DNA from: Bacteroidia bacterium
GTDB lineage: Bacteria > Bacteroidota > Bacteroidia > J057
Direction of reading: 5' to 3'
Length of the DNA: 64,000 nucleotides
Assembly: GCA_022760475.1 (NCBI GenBank)
Contig: JALEFZ010000020.1
Location: 124,001 to 188,000, forward strand
Each line of letters opens with the position of its first letter. Within the stretch, counting starts at the first letter, position 1. The notes below the pieces were generated by a model. That model saw nothing but the letters and a program-made list of their open reading frames with translations, was not told the DNA's origin and searched no databases. Shown piece by piece: positions 44,725-55,300 of this stretch. The position numbers and the translations under genes were made by a program.

Positions 44725-45078
44725 CTGGATAATCCTTACACCAAAAAATCTCACACTTAGCATATCAATCCTACAAATCAAATTCTATTTTTTTAATTAT
44801 TTGTGGGAACAAATATGGCTAACCTCAGGACTTTGGAAATAACAACTGCTTCAAAATCAACCCATTAACAAATACTACTAATTCTCAGGACTGAAAGAGA
44901 TTAAAATTTGGATTTTGCGATACAATTTTATCGCTTAGGTTCGTTTTGCTTGATGGTGAGGCGTCTAATGGAAATTGAGAAGGCTAAGCGCTCTTTAATA
45001 TGTAGGCAAAAGCAATATTTTTGTAAAAATCGTTGTATTCGCCTGGAATTAGTTTTACTTTTGCTATCCTTCATTAAA
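44725..45078. other. intergenic region between folB and tRNA-Cys
   Basis: 354 bases without a gene. Open frames running through it and the tRNA are spurious. It holds a good candidate promoter for the tRNA (45016-45023). Nothing else was recognised. Confidence 0.5.
44994..45023 (+). promoter_or_regulatory. candidate promoter of tRNA-Cys
   Basis: TTTA (44994-44997), an 18-base spacer, then TATTTTTG (45016-45023), matching the Bacteroidota TTTG / TAnnTTTG pattern with one mismatch in the -33 box. The predicted start lies about 50 bases before the mature tRNA. Confidence 0.45.
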
Positions 45079-45149
45079 GGCGACGTGGCCGAGTGGTTAG
45101 GCAGAGGTCTGCAAAACCTTGTACAGCGGTTCGAATCCGCTCGTCGCCT
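45079..45149 (+). tRNA. tRNA-Cys (GCA)
   Basis: Acceptor stem GGCGACG pairs with CGTCGCC, discriminator T. The D arm is GCCGAGTGGTTAGGC. The anticodon stem GAGGT/ACCTT encloses CTGCAAA with anticodon GCA at 45111-45113. The T arm is AGCGG-TTCGAAT-CCGCT. The 71-base tRNA has a short variable loop, and the 3' CCA is not encoded. Confidence 0.95.
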
Positions 45150-45707
45150 CTTAACACATCTTCGCTTCTGGTCTGAATTTCAGGTTATTTACCCATCGAA
45201 ACCTTTTGATTCGATGGACCATTCCAGCCGACATACTTACCATTCAAGTCCAAGTTATTCCCATTCTATGGGCTCTGATTGGAGAACTTTTTTAAAATGA
45301 ACTTATTCGTATTGTTCTTTGATGAGAAGGGTTACAATATAAAATCGGTTTTTCAAGTTAAGAAAACTGGGATCTACCAGCTATACCCCCAAAATTAATG
45401 TTCTTTTAAGCTGCCAGAGCTACTCTGATCGCCCATCTTGGATGACGTGAGCAAAATGTTTCGTCAAAATGAAAATTACTGCACGGTATTTGCTCTTATG
45501 GTCATACAATTTGGATCAATGTCTAACATACTGTATTACAGAGGTTCAATTATTCACTAGTTTAGTGCCCACAGTACGGAATATCAAAGGTTAGAATTGA
45601 AGATAGGAAAAGCTTTTGCACGCTAATCAGTATCCCTTTTCATATTCCCACGTTCTCTCTCAATTTCTCAACTCAACACGATTATTTGTTTAACCGGAAG
45701 GAAGTAT
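45150..45707. other. long intergenic region before the OmpA-family gene
   Basis: 558 bases. An 8-bp hairpin (CCATCGAA/TTCGATGG, 45193-45217) about 45 bases after the tRNA may be involved in ending or processing its transcript, but it has no T-run. TAGTTTAG near 45558 is a one-mismatch -7 box. No gene is supported. Confidence 0.4.
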
Positions 45708-47492
45708 ATGAAAAACTTACGCCTGCTGTTGCTACTGACAATCCTTTGCTCGGTGCCATTTGTCAGTAATGGACAGGAAAAAGACAAAAACAAGTATAAG
45801 AAAAAAGACCAGGAACAACTGGAGATGTACGAGGATGGAGATTATCTCTTTCCCCCTCAGCCCCGTAACAACTGGTCGATTGGATTAAAAGGAGGCCTGG
45901 CATTTGTCTCCGGCGATGTAAAAATGAGACCTGGATACGCTGCAGGGCTGGATGTAAGAAAGGCTTTGGGCCATGCATTCTCACTGCGTTTACAAGCTAC
46001 AGGTGGTCAGGCTTACGGTCAAAATTACCAGCCTACTTATGGATACCGCAACCATGCAGGTAATCCTTGGGCTGAGGAATATTATCCTGGTGGTAACAAC
46101 GTAGTTCCTGGTTCTTCAGAATTGGTTCCACAAGTTTACTACAATTTCCAGATGACTTATGCTGATGTTTCTTTACAAGGTGTGCTAAACCTGAACAACA
46201 TCAACTTCTATAAAGAGCAAACCAAATGGAACATCTACCTGGCATTTGGTGCAGGTGGAATGATGTATCACACCCGCGTAGACCTCAAAGATGCCAATGA
46301 TGAGCTGTACACACACTTTACTGAGGTTACTGCACAGCCATTGAATGACTCTAATAACCCTGGAGTTGACGGAAGAAGAGCAAGACTCGACATTCTATCA
46401 TCCAGACAGGACGGGGTATATGAAACACCTGCTGAAGGACACTCAGACGAGGAAGGTTTCGTAATCGGCGAAAGAGGGTTCGTAATCAACCCTCAGGTAA
46501 ATGTTGGATTCGGTATTCGTTACCGTCTTGGACGTCGCGTGGAGATTGAACTTGAGCACAGACTAGCGACTGCTACAGACGACCTTTTGGATGGCCAGCG
46601 TTGGCAGGAAAATGGTGGTGGTACTCAAAATGGTCAGTGGGCCAGTGCAATCACTCCCCTGACCAGAGACTTTGACTCTTACAACCACACCACTTTAGGT
46701 CTACATTTTAGACTTGGACCTGGCGAAGATGCTGCATGGTGGAGCAACCCACTTACAGAGATTTATTCTAATGCACAGGAATCTCGTCAGCTAGTAAAGA
46801 AATTGACGGATGACTCAGACAACGACGGTGTTCCTGACCTGTATGACAAGGAGCCGGATACTCCGGAGAATACTCCTGTAGACAACCAGGGACGTACGCT
46901 TGACAGCGACGGTGATGGATATCCAGACATCGAAGATGATGAGCCATTCTCTCTAAAAGGTTGTAACGTTGACAACAACGGTGTGATGATCGATGCTGAC
47001 AATGACGGTACGCCTGACTGTATTGACAAAGAGCCAAACTCTCCTCCGGGACACTACTATGATGCCAATGGTGTAGCCATCATCATGAACGACCCAGGAA
47101 ACAACAACTCTACCAGCAATGCAAACGTGCCATGTCTACTTCCAATCATTCACTTTGATTTGAATAGAGACGAAATTAAACCAGAATTCTACCCAGAGCT
47201 TTACTACATCGCTCAGGTAATGAAAAATGATAAAGAGGTGAAAGTACGTGCCATCGGACACACCGACAACCGTAACACTGATGCCTACAATGAGGACCTT
47301 TCCAAGAGACGTGTTGACAACGCAGTTAACTTCCTTGTGAATACCTATGGCATCGACCGTGGCAGGTTCCTGACAGGATATGAGGGCGAGAAGAAAACGC
47401 TTATCAAAAATCTGGCAGATAACCACAATCCCAAATTGGAGCCACTACATTATGTAAACAGACGTGTTGAGTTTGAATGTGTCAGAGAGTAA
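45708..47492 (+). CDS. OmpA-family outer-membrane protein with thrombospondin-3-type calcium repeats
   Basis: 594 residues with a signal peptide (cleavage near 'SNGQ'). N-terminal part: an eight-strand-like barrel ('NWSIGLKGGLAFVSGDVKMRPGYAAGLDVRKAL', 'VNVGFGIRYRLGRRVEIELEHRLA'). Middle (about 365-450): Asp-rich calcium repeats 'DSDNDGVPDLYDKEPDT', 'DSDGDGYPDIEDDEP', 'DADNDGTPDCIDKEP'. C-terminal OmpA domain (about 475-594): 'IIHFDLNRDEIKPEFY', 'VRAIGHTDNRNTDAYNEDLSKRRVDNA', which binds peptidoglycan. A likely structural link between outer membrane and cell wall. A purine-rich GGAAGGAAG lies just before the start codon. Ends at a strong terminator. Confidence 0.93.
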   Translation: MKNLRLLLLLTILCSVPFVSNGQEKDKNKYKKKDQEQLEMYEDGDYLFPPQPRNNWSIGLKGGLAFVSGDVKMRPGYAAGLDVRKALGHAFSLRLQATGGQAYGQNYQPTYGYRNHAGNPWAEEYYPGGNNVVPGSSELVPQVYYNFQMTYADVSLQGVLNLNNINFYKEQTKWNIYLAFGAGGMMYHTRVDLKDANDELYTHFTEVTAQPLNDSNNPGVDGRRARLDILSSRQDGVYETPAEGHSDEEGFVIGERGFVINPQVNVGFGIRYRLGRRVEIELEHRLATATDDLLDGQRWQENGGGTQNGQWASAITPLTRDFDSYNHTTLGLHFRLGPGEDAAWWSNPLTEIYSNAQESRQLVKKLTDDSDNDGVPDLYDKEPDTPENTPVDNQGRTLDSDGDGYPDIEDDEPFSLKGCNVDNNGVMIDADNDGTPDCIDKEPNSPPGHYYDANGVAIIMNDPGNNNSTSNANVPCLLPIIHFDLNRDEIKPEFYPELYYIAQVMKNDKEVKVRAIGHTDNRNTDAYNEDLSKRRVDNAVNFLVNTYGIDRGRFLTGYEGEKKTLIKNLADNHNPKLEPLHYVNRRVEFECVRE

Positions 47493-47534
47493 TAACTGAC
47501 TCCTGACTACGTACTTCTTTATTCGGGATACAAA

Positions 47535-47562
47535 AAACCGAGGCAGTATTGCCTCGGTTTTA
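47535..47562 (+). terminator. intrinsic terminator after the OmpA-family gene
   Basis: 11-bp perfect stem AAACCGAGGCA / TGCCTCGGTTT with loop GTAT, followed by TAT. Confidence 0.88.
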
Positions 47563-47610
47563 TTGTTTGTAGGCGATCAAAAAATTAAGGACTCACAGAT
47601 GAAAAACAAG

Positions 47611-47645
47611 AAAGGTATGGATGAAAAAAATCATCCATACCTTTT
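47611..47645 (-). terminator. intrinsic terminator after transketolase
   Basis: 14-bp perfect stem AAAGGTATGGATGA / TCATCCATACCTTT with a six-A loop. It lies 30 bases past the transketolase stop codon, and the minus strand continues with a T-rich run. Confidence 0.8.
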
Positions 47646-47674
47646 CATTAGTTTAGACCTAAGTCCAAAAGGCC

Positions 47675-49720
47675 TTACATCCCAAGAAACTCCAAAGTCT
47701 GCTTGGCTACATTTTCGGCAGTATAACCAAACTTTTCATCCAATACCTTATAAGGTGCAGAGTATCCGAAATGAGTCATTCCGATTACCTTTCCTCTGGC
47801 TCCTACCAGTCCTCTCAGGGTAGAAGGCAATCCTGCGGTCATGCCAATGGTTGGAACTTCAGGAGGAAGAACTGCTTCCTGGTAATCTGTAGGTTGGGTA
47901 CGAAACCTCCCTTCAGAGATGGCAGAAACAACCCTGATTTTCAATCCATTCTCAGCCCTTAGCTTATTGGCTCCATCAATCAAGGTAGCTACCTCAGAGC
48001 CATTTGCTACAAAAATCACATCAGGTGTTCCTTCAACTTCCTGAACCACATAAGCACCTTTTTCAGCCTGAAGTGCAGATTCATAGTTTGAGACTCCTTC
48101 AGCAACTGGGAGATTATTGATGTTCTGTCTTGAAAGGATCAATCCTGATGGAGTTTCTGTATTCTCAAGAGCCATCTTCCAGGCTACGGTAGTTTCATGA
48201 ACATCAGCAGGACGAAGTACAAGGAATGAACTCTTGTGGTCATGATTCTCCAATTGTTCCAACAACCTCAACTGAGCTTCTTGCTCAATTGGTTGATGTG
48301 TAGGTCCATCTTCACCTACCCTGAAAGCATCGTGCGTCCAGATAAATTTAACTGGTTGCTTCATTAGGGCTGCCAACCTCAAAGTAGGTTTCATGAAGTC
48401 CGAGAATACGAAGAAGGTCGCACAAACCGGAATTACCCCCCCGTGAAGGGACATCCCTACAGAAAGTGCTGCCATGGTTAGCTCGGATACTCCGGCTTGT
48501 AAAAACTGCCCTGAGAAATCACCTCTTTTGAAGCTGGTGGTTTCATCAAGGAATGCATTTGTTTTATCTGATTCAGACAGGTCTGCCGAGGAAACAATCA
48601 TGTTCTCAACTTCATGAGCAAAGGCTTTAAGCACTGTTCCTGAGCCGTTTCTTGTGGCACCATTATCTTTCTGCTGGATCGAAGCCCAGTCAATCTTTGG
48701 TACTTCACCCGATAAGAAGCGATCCAATTTTGCAGATAGCTCTGGGTTGGCAGATGCCCAATCCTGATGTGCCTGCTTCCTAGCATCAGCTTTTTGCTTT
48801 AAACCTTCCTGGAAAGAATCAAAATAGGCTTTTACATCATCAAAAGTCGCAAAGTGATCTTCAGTGTTGCCTCCAAGATGCTCAATGGTTTTGGTCAAAG
48901 AAGCCCCTGCCTTGGTCAAAGGCTGTCCGTGGGTATTTACCTTTCTTTCATAGCTGTCTCCACTCTCTGTACGGGCACCTTTGCCCATCACAGTTTTACC
49001 GATGATCAAACTCGGACGCCCAGTCTCAGCAATAGAAGCATCCAGGGCCTGGCGGATGGCATCATGGTCATTTCCATCAATGGTGATCACATGCCAGCCC
49101 CATGCTTCATACTTCTTGGCTGTATCTTCATCCATTACGTCAGACACCTCAGAAGAAAGCTGGATATCGTTGGAATCGTAGAACATCACTACGTTCCCCA
49201 GTCCTAAAAAGCCAGCGGTACGGCCAGCTCCCTGCGCAATTTCTTCCTGGATACCTCCATCTGAAATGTAAATAAAGGTCTTGTGGGCAGACCACTCTCC
49301 GAATCGTTCTGCAAGGAATCGCTCTGCAATGGCGGCACCGATACCGAAGGTATGCCCCTGTCCCAATGGACCAGAAGTATTCTCAATACCCCTGGCTATA
49401 TCTATCTCAGGGTGTCCAGGCGCAGGACTCCCCCACTGGCGAAATTGCATGATATCCTCCTTGGTCATATGCCCTAGAAGGTGCAACATCGAATAAAGCA
49501 TGGGAGACATATGGCCAGGATCCAGGAAAAAACGATCCCTAAAAGGCCAGGATGTATTTTCATTGTCGAAGGTCATGTACTCCGTGAACAAGATAGAAAC
49601 GAAATCTGCACCACCCATGGCACCACCTGGATGCCCTGATTTGGCTTTTTCAACCATAGCAGCAGACAAAACTCTGATGTTGTCAGCAATTCTATGGTGT
49701 ATGGTCGAACTAGTACTCAT
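47675..49720 (-). CDS. tkt: transketolase
   Basis: Thiamine-diphosphate enzyme of the pentose-phosphate pathway. 681 residues from the ATG at 49720 (MSTSSTIHHRIADNIRVLSA); a TTG 20 codons upstream is less likely. Seen: 'MVEKAKSGHPGGAMGGADF', 'DPGHMSPMLYSMLHLLG', 'SGPLGQG', a TPP/metal motif 'ISDGGIQEEIAQGAGRTAGFLGLGNVVMFYDSND', and the C-terminal pyrimidine domain with 'QAGVSELTMAAL', 'FFVFSDFMKP' and 'RVGEDGPTHQPIEQ'. The metal motif is SDG rather than GDG, which I take as a variant rather than a loss. Confidence 0.93.
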   Translation of the reverse strand: MSTSSTIHHRIADNIRVLSAAMVEKAKSGHPGGAMGGADFVSILFTEYMTFDNENTSWPFRDRFFLDPGHMSPMLYSMLHLLGHMTKEDIMQFRQWGSPAPGHPEIDIARGIENTSGPLGQGHTFGIGAAIAERFLAERFGEWSAHKTFIYISDGGIQEEIAQGAGRTAGFLGLGNVVMFYDSNDIQLSSEVSDVMDEDTAKKYEAWGWHVITIDGNDHDAIRQALDASIAETGRPSLIIGKTVMGKGARTESGDSYERKVNTHGQPLTKAGASLTKTIEHLGGNTEDHFATFDDVKAYFDSFQEGLKQKADARKQAHQDWASANPELSAKLDRFLSGEVPKIDWASIQQKDNGATRNGSGTVLKAFAHEVENMIVSSADLSESDKTNAFLDETTSFKRGDFSGQFLQAGVSELTMAALSVGMSLHGGVIPVCATFFVFSDFMKPTLRLAALMKQPVKFIWTHDAFRVGEDGPTHQPIEQEAQLRLLEQLENHDHKSSFLVLRPADVHETTVAWKMALENTETPSGLILSRQNINNLPVAEGVSNYESALQAEKGAYVVQEVEGTPDVIFVANGSEVATLIDGANKLRAENGLKIRVVSAISEGRFRTQPTDYQEAVLPPEVPTIGMTAGLPSTLRGLVGARGKVIGMTHFGYSAPYKVLDEKFGYTAENVAKQTLEFLGM

Positions 49721-49831
49721 AAGGGACTTAATTTTTAGATATAAGTATGAATAATTGTTGTCAATAAAATTTGGGAGCAAGCTAATCGGCGAAATTAGAG
49801 AAAAATGTCAATTTGCCGTCATGAGCATCTT

Positions 49832-51073
49832 TTACGATTGTGCCCATTCAGCTGCCAGATATACAATGGTTTCCGAGGCTTTTTCAATGTCTTGTAAGGC
49901 CACCCACTCATACTTTGAATGGATTCCCTGCATTCCAGTAAAGATATTCGGACAGGGCAAACCCATGAATGAAAGCCTCGAACCGTCAGTTCCACCCCGA
50001 ATAGCTCCTTTGACTGGATCAAGGCCAGCTCTGCGAATCGCTGCCTCAATATTTTGAACAATCTCGGGATGCTGATCTACCACTTCCTTCATGTTACGAT
50101 ATTGTTCCTTCACAACAAATTCATAAGTAGAACCAGGATAGTTATTTAATACTTTTTTAACAATGGCCTCTAACTCATCCTCATGTACTTTGAGCTTAGC
50201 AGTGTCAAAATCTCTGATGATAAATTGAATAACAGTCTTCTCTCCAATCCCCTCGACATGCACTGGATGAACAAAACCCTGCATCCCCTCAGTAACTTCA
50301 GGCGAAAGCCTCTCTTTGGGAAGCGCTGCCAAAACCTCACCTGCAATCTTAAGGGCATTTTCCATCTTTCCCTTAGCATAACCTGGATGGGCACTTAGCC
50401 CGTGAATCGTCAGGTGCACACCATCTGCACTGAAGGTTTGGTCTTCGAAGGTGCCTCGCTCTCCGCCATCCAGGGTAAATCCAAAATCCGCACCTAGCTT
50501 TTCCATATCTACATGATTCACTCCCCGACCTATCTCTTCGTCGGGTGTAAATAAAATGCGAATCTTACCATGAGGAATTACTGGACTGTTCATCCATAAG
50601 TAAACAGCATTCATAATTGCAGTAACACCTGCCTTATCATCCGCACCAAGCAAGGTAGTTCCACTTGCAGTGATAATGTCATTTCCAATCTGTTTTCTTA
50701 GGTAAGGAAAGTTCTTAGGAGAAATTACAATTCCGGAATCATCTGGCAAGGCAATGTCTTGTCCCTGATAATTCTCATGAATAATGGGTTTAACACCTGT
50801 TCCAGATGCATCTGGGGAAGTATCTACATGCGAACAAAAGCACAAAGTTGGGACTTCCTTGTCTACATTCGAAGGGATTGTCGCATAAACATAGCCATAC
50901 TCATCAAGCTCAACCTCCTCTATACCCATTGCCTGCAATTCTTCAACCAATATCCTGCTAAGATCAAATTGTTTCTCTGTGGAAGGAAAAGTATTGGAAA
51001 AAGGATCTGCTTGGGTATCAACCTGAACATATCGCAAAAATCTCTCTTTGGCAGAATGTTGGAAATGACTCAT
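49832..51073 (-). CDS. pepT: peptidase T (tripeptide aminopeptidase)
   Basis: M20-family cytosolic enzyme releasing the N-terminal residue of tripeptides. 413 residues. Zinc ligands and catalytic acids appear in 'CFCSHVDTSPDASG', 'LLGADDKAGVTAIM', 'FTPDEEIGRGV', 'GFTLDGG' and near the C terminus 'PCPNIFTGMQGIHSKYEWV'. 'IRGGTDGSRLSFMG' is a PepT signature. Normal length. It lies upstream of the transketolase gene on the same strand with a 111-base gap. Confidence 0.94.
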   Translation of the reverse strand: MSHFQHSAKERFLRYVQVDTQADPFSNTFPSTEKQFDLSRILVEELQAMGIEEVELDEYGYVYATIPSNVDKEVPTLCFCSHVDTSPDASGTGVKPIIHENYQGQDIALPDDSGIVISPKNFPYLRKQIGNDIITASGTTLLGADDKAGVTAIMNAVYLWMNSPVIPHGKIRILFTPDEEIGRGVNHVDMEKLGADFGFTLDGGERGTFEDQTFSADGVHLTIHGLSAHPGYAKGKMENALKIAGEVLAALPKERLSPEVTEGMQGFVHPVHVEGIGEKTVIQFIIRDFDTAKLKVHEDELEAIVKKVLNNYPGSTYEFVVKEQYRNMKEVVDQHPEIVQNIEAAIRRAGLDPVKGAIRGGTDGSRLSFMGLPCPNIFTGMQGIHSKYEWVALQDIEKASETIVYLAAEWAQS

Positions 51074-51184
51074 TTTTTTGTGTAATAATTACAAATATAT
51101 AAAGGGATTTAAATTTTCAAATACTATGTACATTGAATTAAATTTGGCTTAGCAAAAAAAACAACAAATACAGCCTTCATTCTT

Positions 51185-51955
51185 ATGAAAATGACCTCGA
51201 TTAGAAAATTTGGAAACCTTGCTGTAATCCTAATGTTCGCGTTATTCAACCTTTTAACTGGACATTCACAAGCCCAATACAACTCACATTACAATATCGT
51301 AAAGGTGACACCAATAAAACTCGGACTACAAAGAGCTTTGGCTTTTTCCTACGAACGGGTCTTAAAAGATCAACATTCTGTTGGGATGGGCTTCTCTGGA
51401 GTCTTTCCTTGGAATGCACTTAATACAGCAGGACTCATCGGAATTGAATCTTCCGGAGAAAACTGGGCAGTAGATGAATTTAGGTTTTCGGGATTCACCT
51501 TGAGCCCAGAGTATAGGTTTTACCTATTGGAAGATGCACCTGAAAACCTCTACGCAGGAGTCTTTGGGAGGTATTTTCAGTATAATGCAGAAACTTCCGT
51601 CAACATTGAGCTAGGAGGGAGTACTCCAGGTGACCTACAAGCTGATTTCAGGTTTCGAGGCCTGGGTTTGGGGCTGGAAGTAGGGTATCAAAAAATATGG
51701 AAAAGTGGATTTACCTTTGACTATCACCTGGGTTTGGGGCTTACAGGTGCGGGTCTTAACCTAAGAGGCCAGTTGAACAATGTTCTACCAGATCAAATTG
51801 GTACTGCGATTGATGAGGTAAACCAATTCCTTGACCAAATCCCAATCCTGAATGTCGCCCTTCCCGATCAGGACAATTTCAATATTCGTACCCCTGTTGC
51901 TTCTGGTCCATGGCCAGTACTTAGGGGCTCTCTCTCCCTGGGATATGCATTCTAA
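51185..51955 (+). CDS. outer-membrane beta-barrel protein (DUF3575-like)
   Basis: 256 residues with a signal peptide (cleavage near 'SQAQ'). The mature part is a series of amphipathic strands, e.g. 'NIVKVTPIKLGLQRALAFSYERVL', 'FTLSPEYRFYL', 'LYAGVFGRYFQY', 'RGLGLGLEVGYQKIW' and a last strand 'GSLSLGYAF' ending in Phe, the usual outer-membrane assembly signal. The opening pattern 'K..P...(G)...A..YER' is typical of DUF3575-like barrels. No ligand can be suggested. Confidence 0.75.
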   Translation: MKMTSIRKFGNLAVILMFALFNLLTGHSQAQYNSHYNIVKVTPIKLGLQRALAFSYERVLKDQHSVGMGFSGVFPWNALNTAGLIGIESSGENWAVDEFRFSGFTLSPEYRFYLLEDAPENLYAGVFGRYFQYNAETSVNIELGGSTPGDLQADFRFRGLGLGLEVGYQKIWKSGFTFDYHLGLGLTGAGLNLRGQLNNVLPDQIGTAIDEVNQFLDQIPILNVALPDQDNFNIRTPVASGPWPVLRGSLSLGYAF

Positions 51956-52307
51956 GAGCCTGTTGACGGGTTTAAAATTAACCCCATTCCAGGCTAACAG
52001 CTGAGGGTTGTAATAAATCTTAAGCTCAACTCAAGCGAGGCTGATGGCAATTCAGCTATTTGGAAATAGGGGCAATTATGATATTAACCCTGACAGGGTT
52101 TAAACCCTGTCAGGGTTAGTTATATTTTTAAAAAATTTTGCCCCACTTATTGAAGATGAATCCTAACCAGGCAGGCTAAATTCCAACAGGATTCAAAGTC
52201 AGGAAGCCCAATTGGGATGAGGAAGTTTGAAGATGCGATTTTGGAGTAAATTTTGCCTTTTTCCCCGTTGGCAGAATTACTAGATTGTCATTTATATTCC
52301 TTAGTAA
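51956..52307. other. intergenic region with a nested palindrome
   Basis: 352 bases, no gene. Apart from the palindrome at 52085-52118 nothing was recognised. Promoter boxes for the S8 protease are not clear. Confidence 0.5.
52085..52118. repeat. 34-bp perfect palindrome made of two shorter palindromes
   Basis: Each half contains AACCCTG-A-CAGGGTT (or its complement), itself an inverted repeat with a one-base centre, and the two halves mirror each other around TTT|AAA. Such GACAGGGT-type palindromes look like small dispersed intergenic repeats; only one copy is seen in this window. Confidence 0.75.
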
Positions 52308-55300
52308 ATGAAGCATTTGCTCATATTTGCCGCCCTTGCCTGTACGACCTTGGCCTTTGGCCAAACTGAGGTGAATGTTCAGCTTTCACCCAATCAGTCG
52401 AACCTAAGGGCTACCTTTATCCAATACCAACTTCAGGAACTTTCAGCGGGAGATATACAGACCACCGCCAGGGCATCTCTGCCTTGGTTGGACAAGCTGA
52501 CCTATATTGAACCCTTGACCAAGGGGGGAATTGCTTCTCGTAGCCCTCTCCGAAACTGGTTTACACTTAGGTTGTCTGAGGATGAAATCCCAGCTATGCA
52601 AGCCTCAGGTGTTTTCTCCAACATTGAACCCAATCGCAGTTATCAATTGGATAAAGTTGACATGGAAAAGGTCGATTATATCCCCAACGACGATTCCCTT
52701 AGCCAACAATGGCACCACAACTTTATCCAGTCATTCAAAGCCTGGGACATCACACGTGGCAATCCCAATGTAAAAATTGGCGTCATAGATACCGGTCTTG
52801 ACTTTGAGCATCCCGAATTTGAAGGACAGGTATGGGTCAATCCAGCAGAGGATGCCAATGGCAATGGGAAATTTGACCCATGGCCAGCAGACGAAACAAG
52901 AAATGGAATCACAGGAGATTTTAATGGCGTAGACGCCGATGGCAATGGATTCGTAGATGATGTTGTTGGCTATGATTTTACCGATCAGCCCAGAAGCCCA
53001 TTCGGAGGTGATTTTCTTTTTGAAGATCCTTACCCATTCGATGACAACATTCATGGGACAGCAGTAAGCGGAGTCATCCATGCCAAAGCCAATAATCAAA
53101 TTGGCATTGCAGGTGTGGCTCCAGATTGCAAATTGGTAGTTCTTAGGGCATTTGCCCAAACAGGAGGTGGTGAAGATGACGACATTTCCCGAGCAATAAT
53201 TTATGCCGCCGATAATGGAGTTGATGTTCTAAATCTAAGTTTTGGAGACAATTATCCTTCAATTATGATGCATGAGGCCATAAAATATGCCTACAATAAG
53301 GGTGTTACCATGGTCTCCTCAGCAGGTAATGGATCGGGAGACGACCTTCACTATCCCTCGAATTACAGTGAAGTAATTTCTGTTTCCGCATCCACTTACA
53401 ACCCTACCAATAATTTTGAAAGCCTTTGGCCCCTGAGTAGTTATGGCTTAACCGTTGATCTGTGTGCGCCAGGCGCTGATATCCTTACCACCAGTATCCT
53501 GGATACCAGCTCGACAGGCGAAGTCAGGCAATACCTTCGAATTCAAGGCACCAGTTTTGCCGCACCTATGGTAGCCGCTACGGCAGGCTTGCTCATTTCT
53601 CAAAGAGGAAAGTTAAGCCCCCAGCAGCTTAGAGGGATTCTCACCTCAAGTACCGACGACATCTCTGAGGTCGGATGGGATCATTTTACAGGTGCTGGAA
53701 GGCTAAATATATTCAAAGCACTCAGAGCTGCCGGAACTTCCAGGGTTCAAATTTCTTCTCCTGTCAACGATGGAGGAAGTGCCAAAAATGAAGTAGCCGT
53801 CATTGGTACAGTTTTGGACCCTGAATTTTTGAGCTACCATATTGAATATCAAGCGGGAACAGAGGGTCAAGGAGATTGGATTAGCATTAAATCAGATCAA
53901 AACAGACAAATCATCGACGATACGCTCGCAATATGGCAATTGGATACCCTGGCAGAGGGAGAATATACCCTGAGAATCAGGCTCGAAAAGACCAACGGCT
54001 TCACTGCTGAAGATCGTATAAGATTTGTAAGAGATCTAAGCCCCGCAGAGATTAATGTTCAATTCAATGGGTTATGCTGGGACAATGAAGAAAGGAAATA
54101 CCTTGTCATTTTCAGAAGCTCTGATCAGGGGAATAACACCCTCTACTACCGATCAAAAGGTGCTGCCACCTGGCTCAGGAAAAATTTTGATGGGAGGCGA
54201 AGAACAGGAGAGTTTCTCCTTGGTAGATCAGAATTGGGGCAAGGCGATTTTGAGTTTTTTATTGAGAATGAAAATTTCGCAGGCCTAAAGGGAATTTCGG
54301 AAACCTATGATTTCAGTTTTGAACAGGAATTTATCCCCCAAAATGGATTTGTAGAAAAGGCCTATAAGCTCCCTGCCGGATTCTTTTTGCAAAAAATCTA
54401 TGACCTTGACCAGGATCAGCAAGCCGAAGTAGTCATGAATCAGTACGATGAGCGCCTTTCCTTTGGTCAATTGAATAGCTATGAGTTCAGGGGAGGCATG
54501 TTTGTGAAAGCAGATTCAGTAAGTTTCAGACAAATCCTCATTCCCAGAGACCTGGAAGACGTAGACCAGGATGGAAATTTTGAATTGTTGGCTACTGCAA
54601 ATGATTCCTCATTCTTGCTCACACAAGAAAGCAGCGACAGACTGCCGTCAAGATTGGTATTCAGCGATGAAGGCCAGGGAAGATTTGCAGCTCGCTTGGC
54701 CAATACTGATATGGACCCTCAACTGGAAATCATCACCAAAAACGAAAAAGACTATTTTGTACTGGATGGGAATAATTATTCTCAAGAAAATTTGTTAGAA
54801 GATAATTCCGGTGGTTATTTCCTTGGAATAGCTCCCCGAATCCTGGTTGAAGATTTTGATGGGGATGGGAAAAATGAAGTCCTTTTTGGGGATTTTGATG
54901 GAGATATTCTGATTTATGAATTTGATGGAGCCAATTACCAACGGACATTTCTGGATACCACTGATCTGACACGATCAGGCAATATGCTGACAGCCGGGGA
55001 CTTTAATGGAGATGGCAGGCTAGACTTCTTTGTAGCGACCTATCCTGATTTTAACGAAAATGAAGACAAGGAAAACAACATCCCCTATATGGTTCTCAGG
55101 ATATTTTCTTCAACAGGGGATAATCAGTATGAAATCATTTGGCAGGATGCACTCTACGATGTTGACACTGATAAATTCAATTCGGCAAGTGCCGGAAACA
55201 TTGACAATGATCCCGCCGATGAATTGATCATCGGTTCTGCCCCACGAACTTTCGTTCTGGATTTTCAAAATGGGAATTTCGTCATGGACTGGTTCTTTTT

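Noticed and set aside
44908..45300. 130-residue open frame running through the tRNA-Cys gene
   Set aside because: It reads straight through a clear tRNA and has no domain or plausible protein composition.
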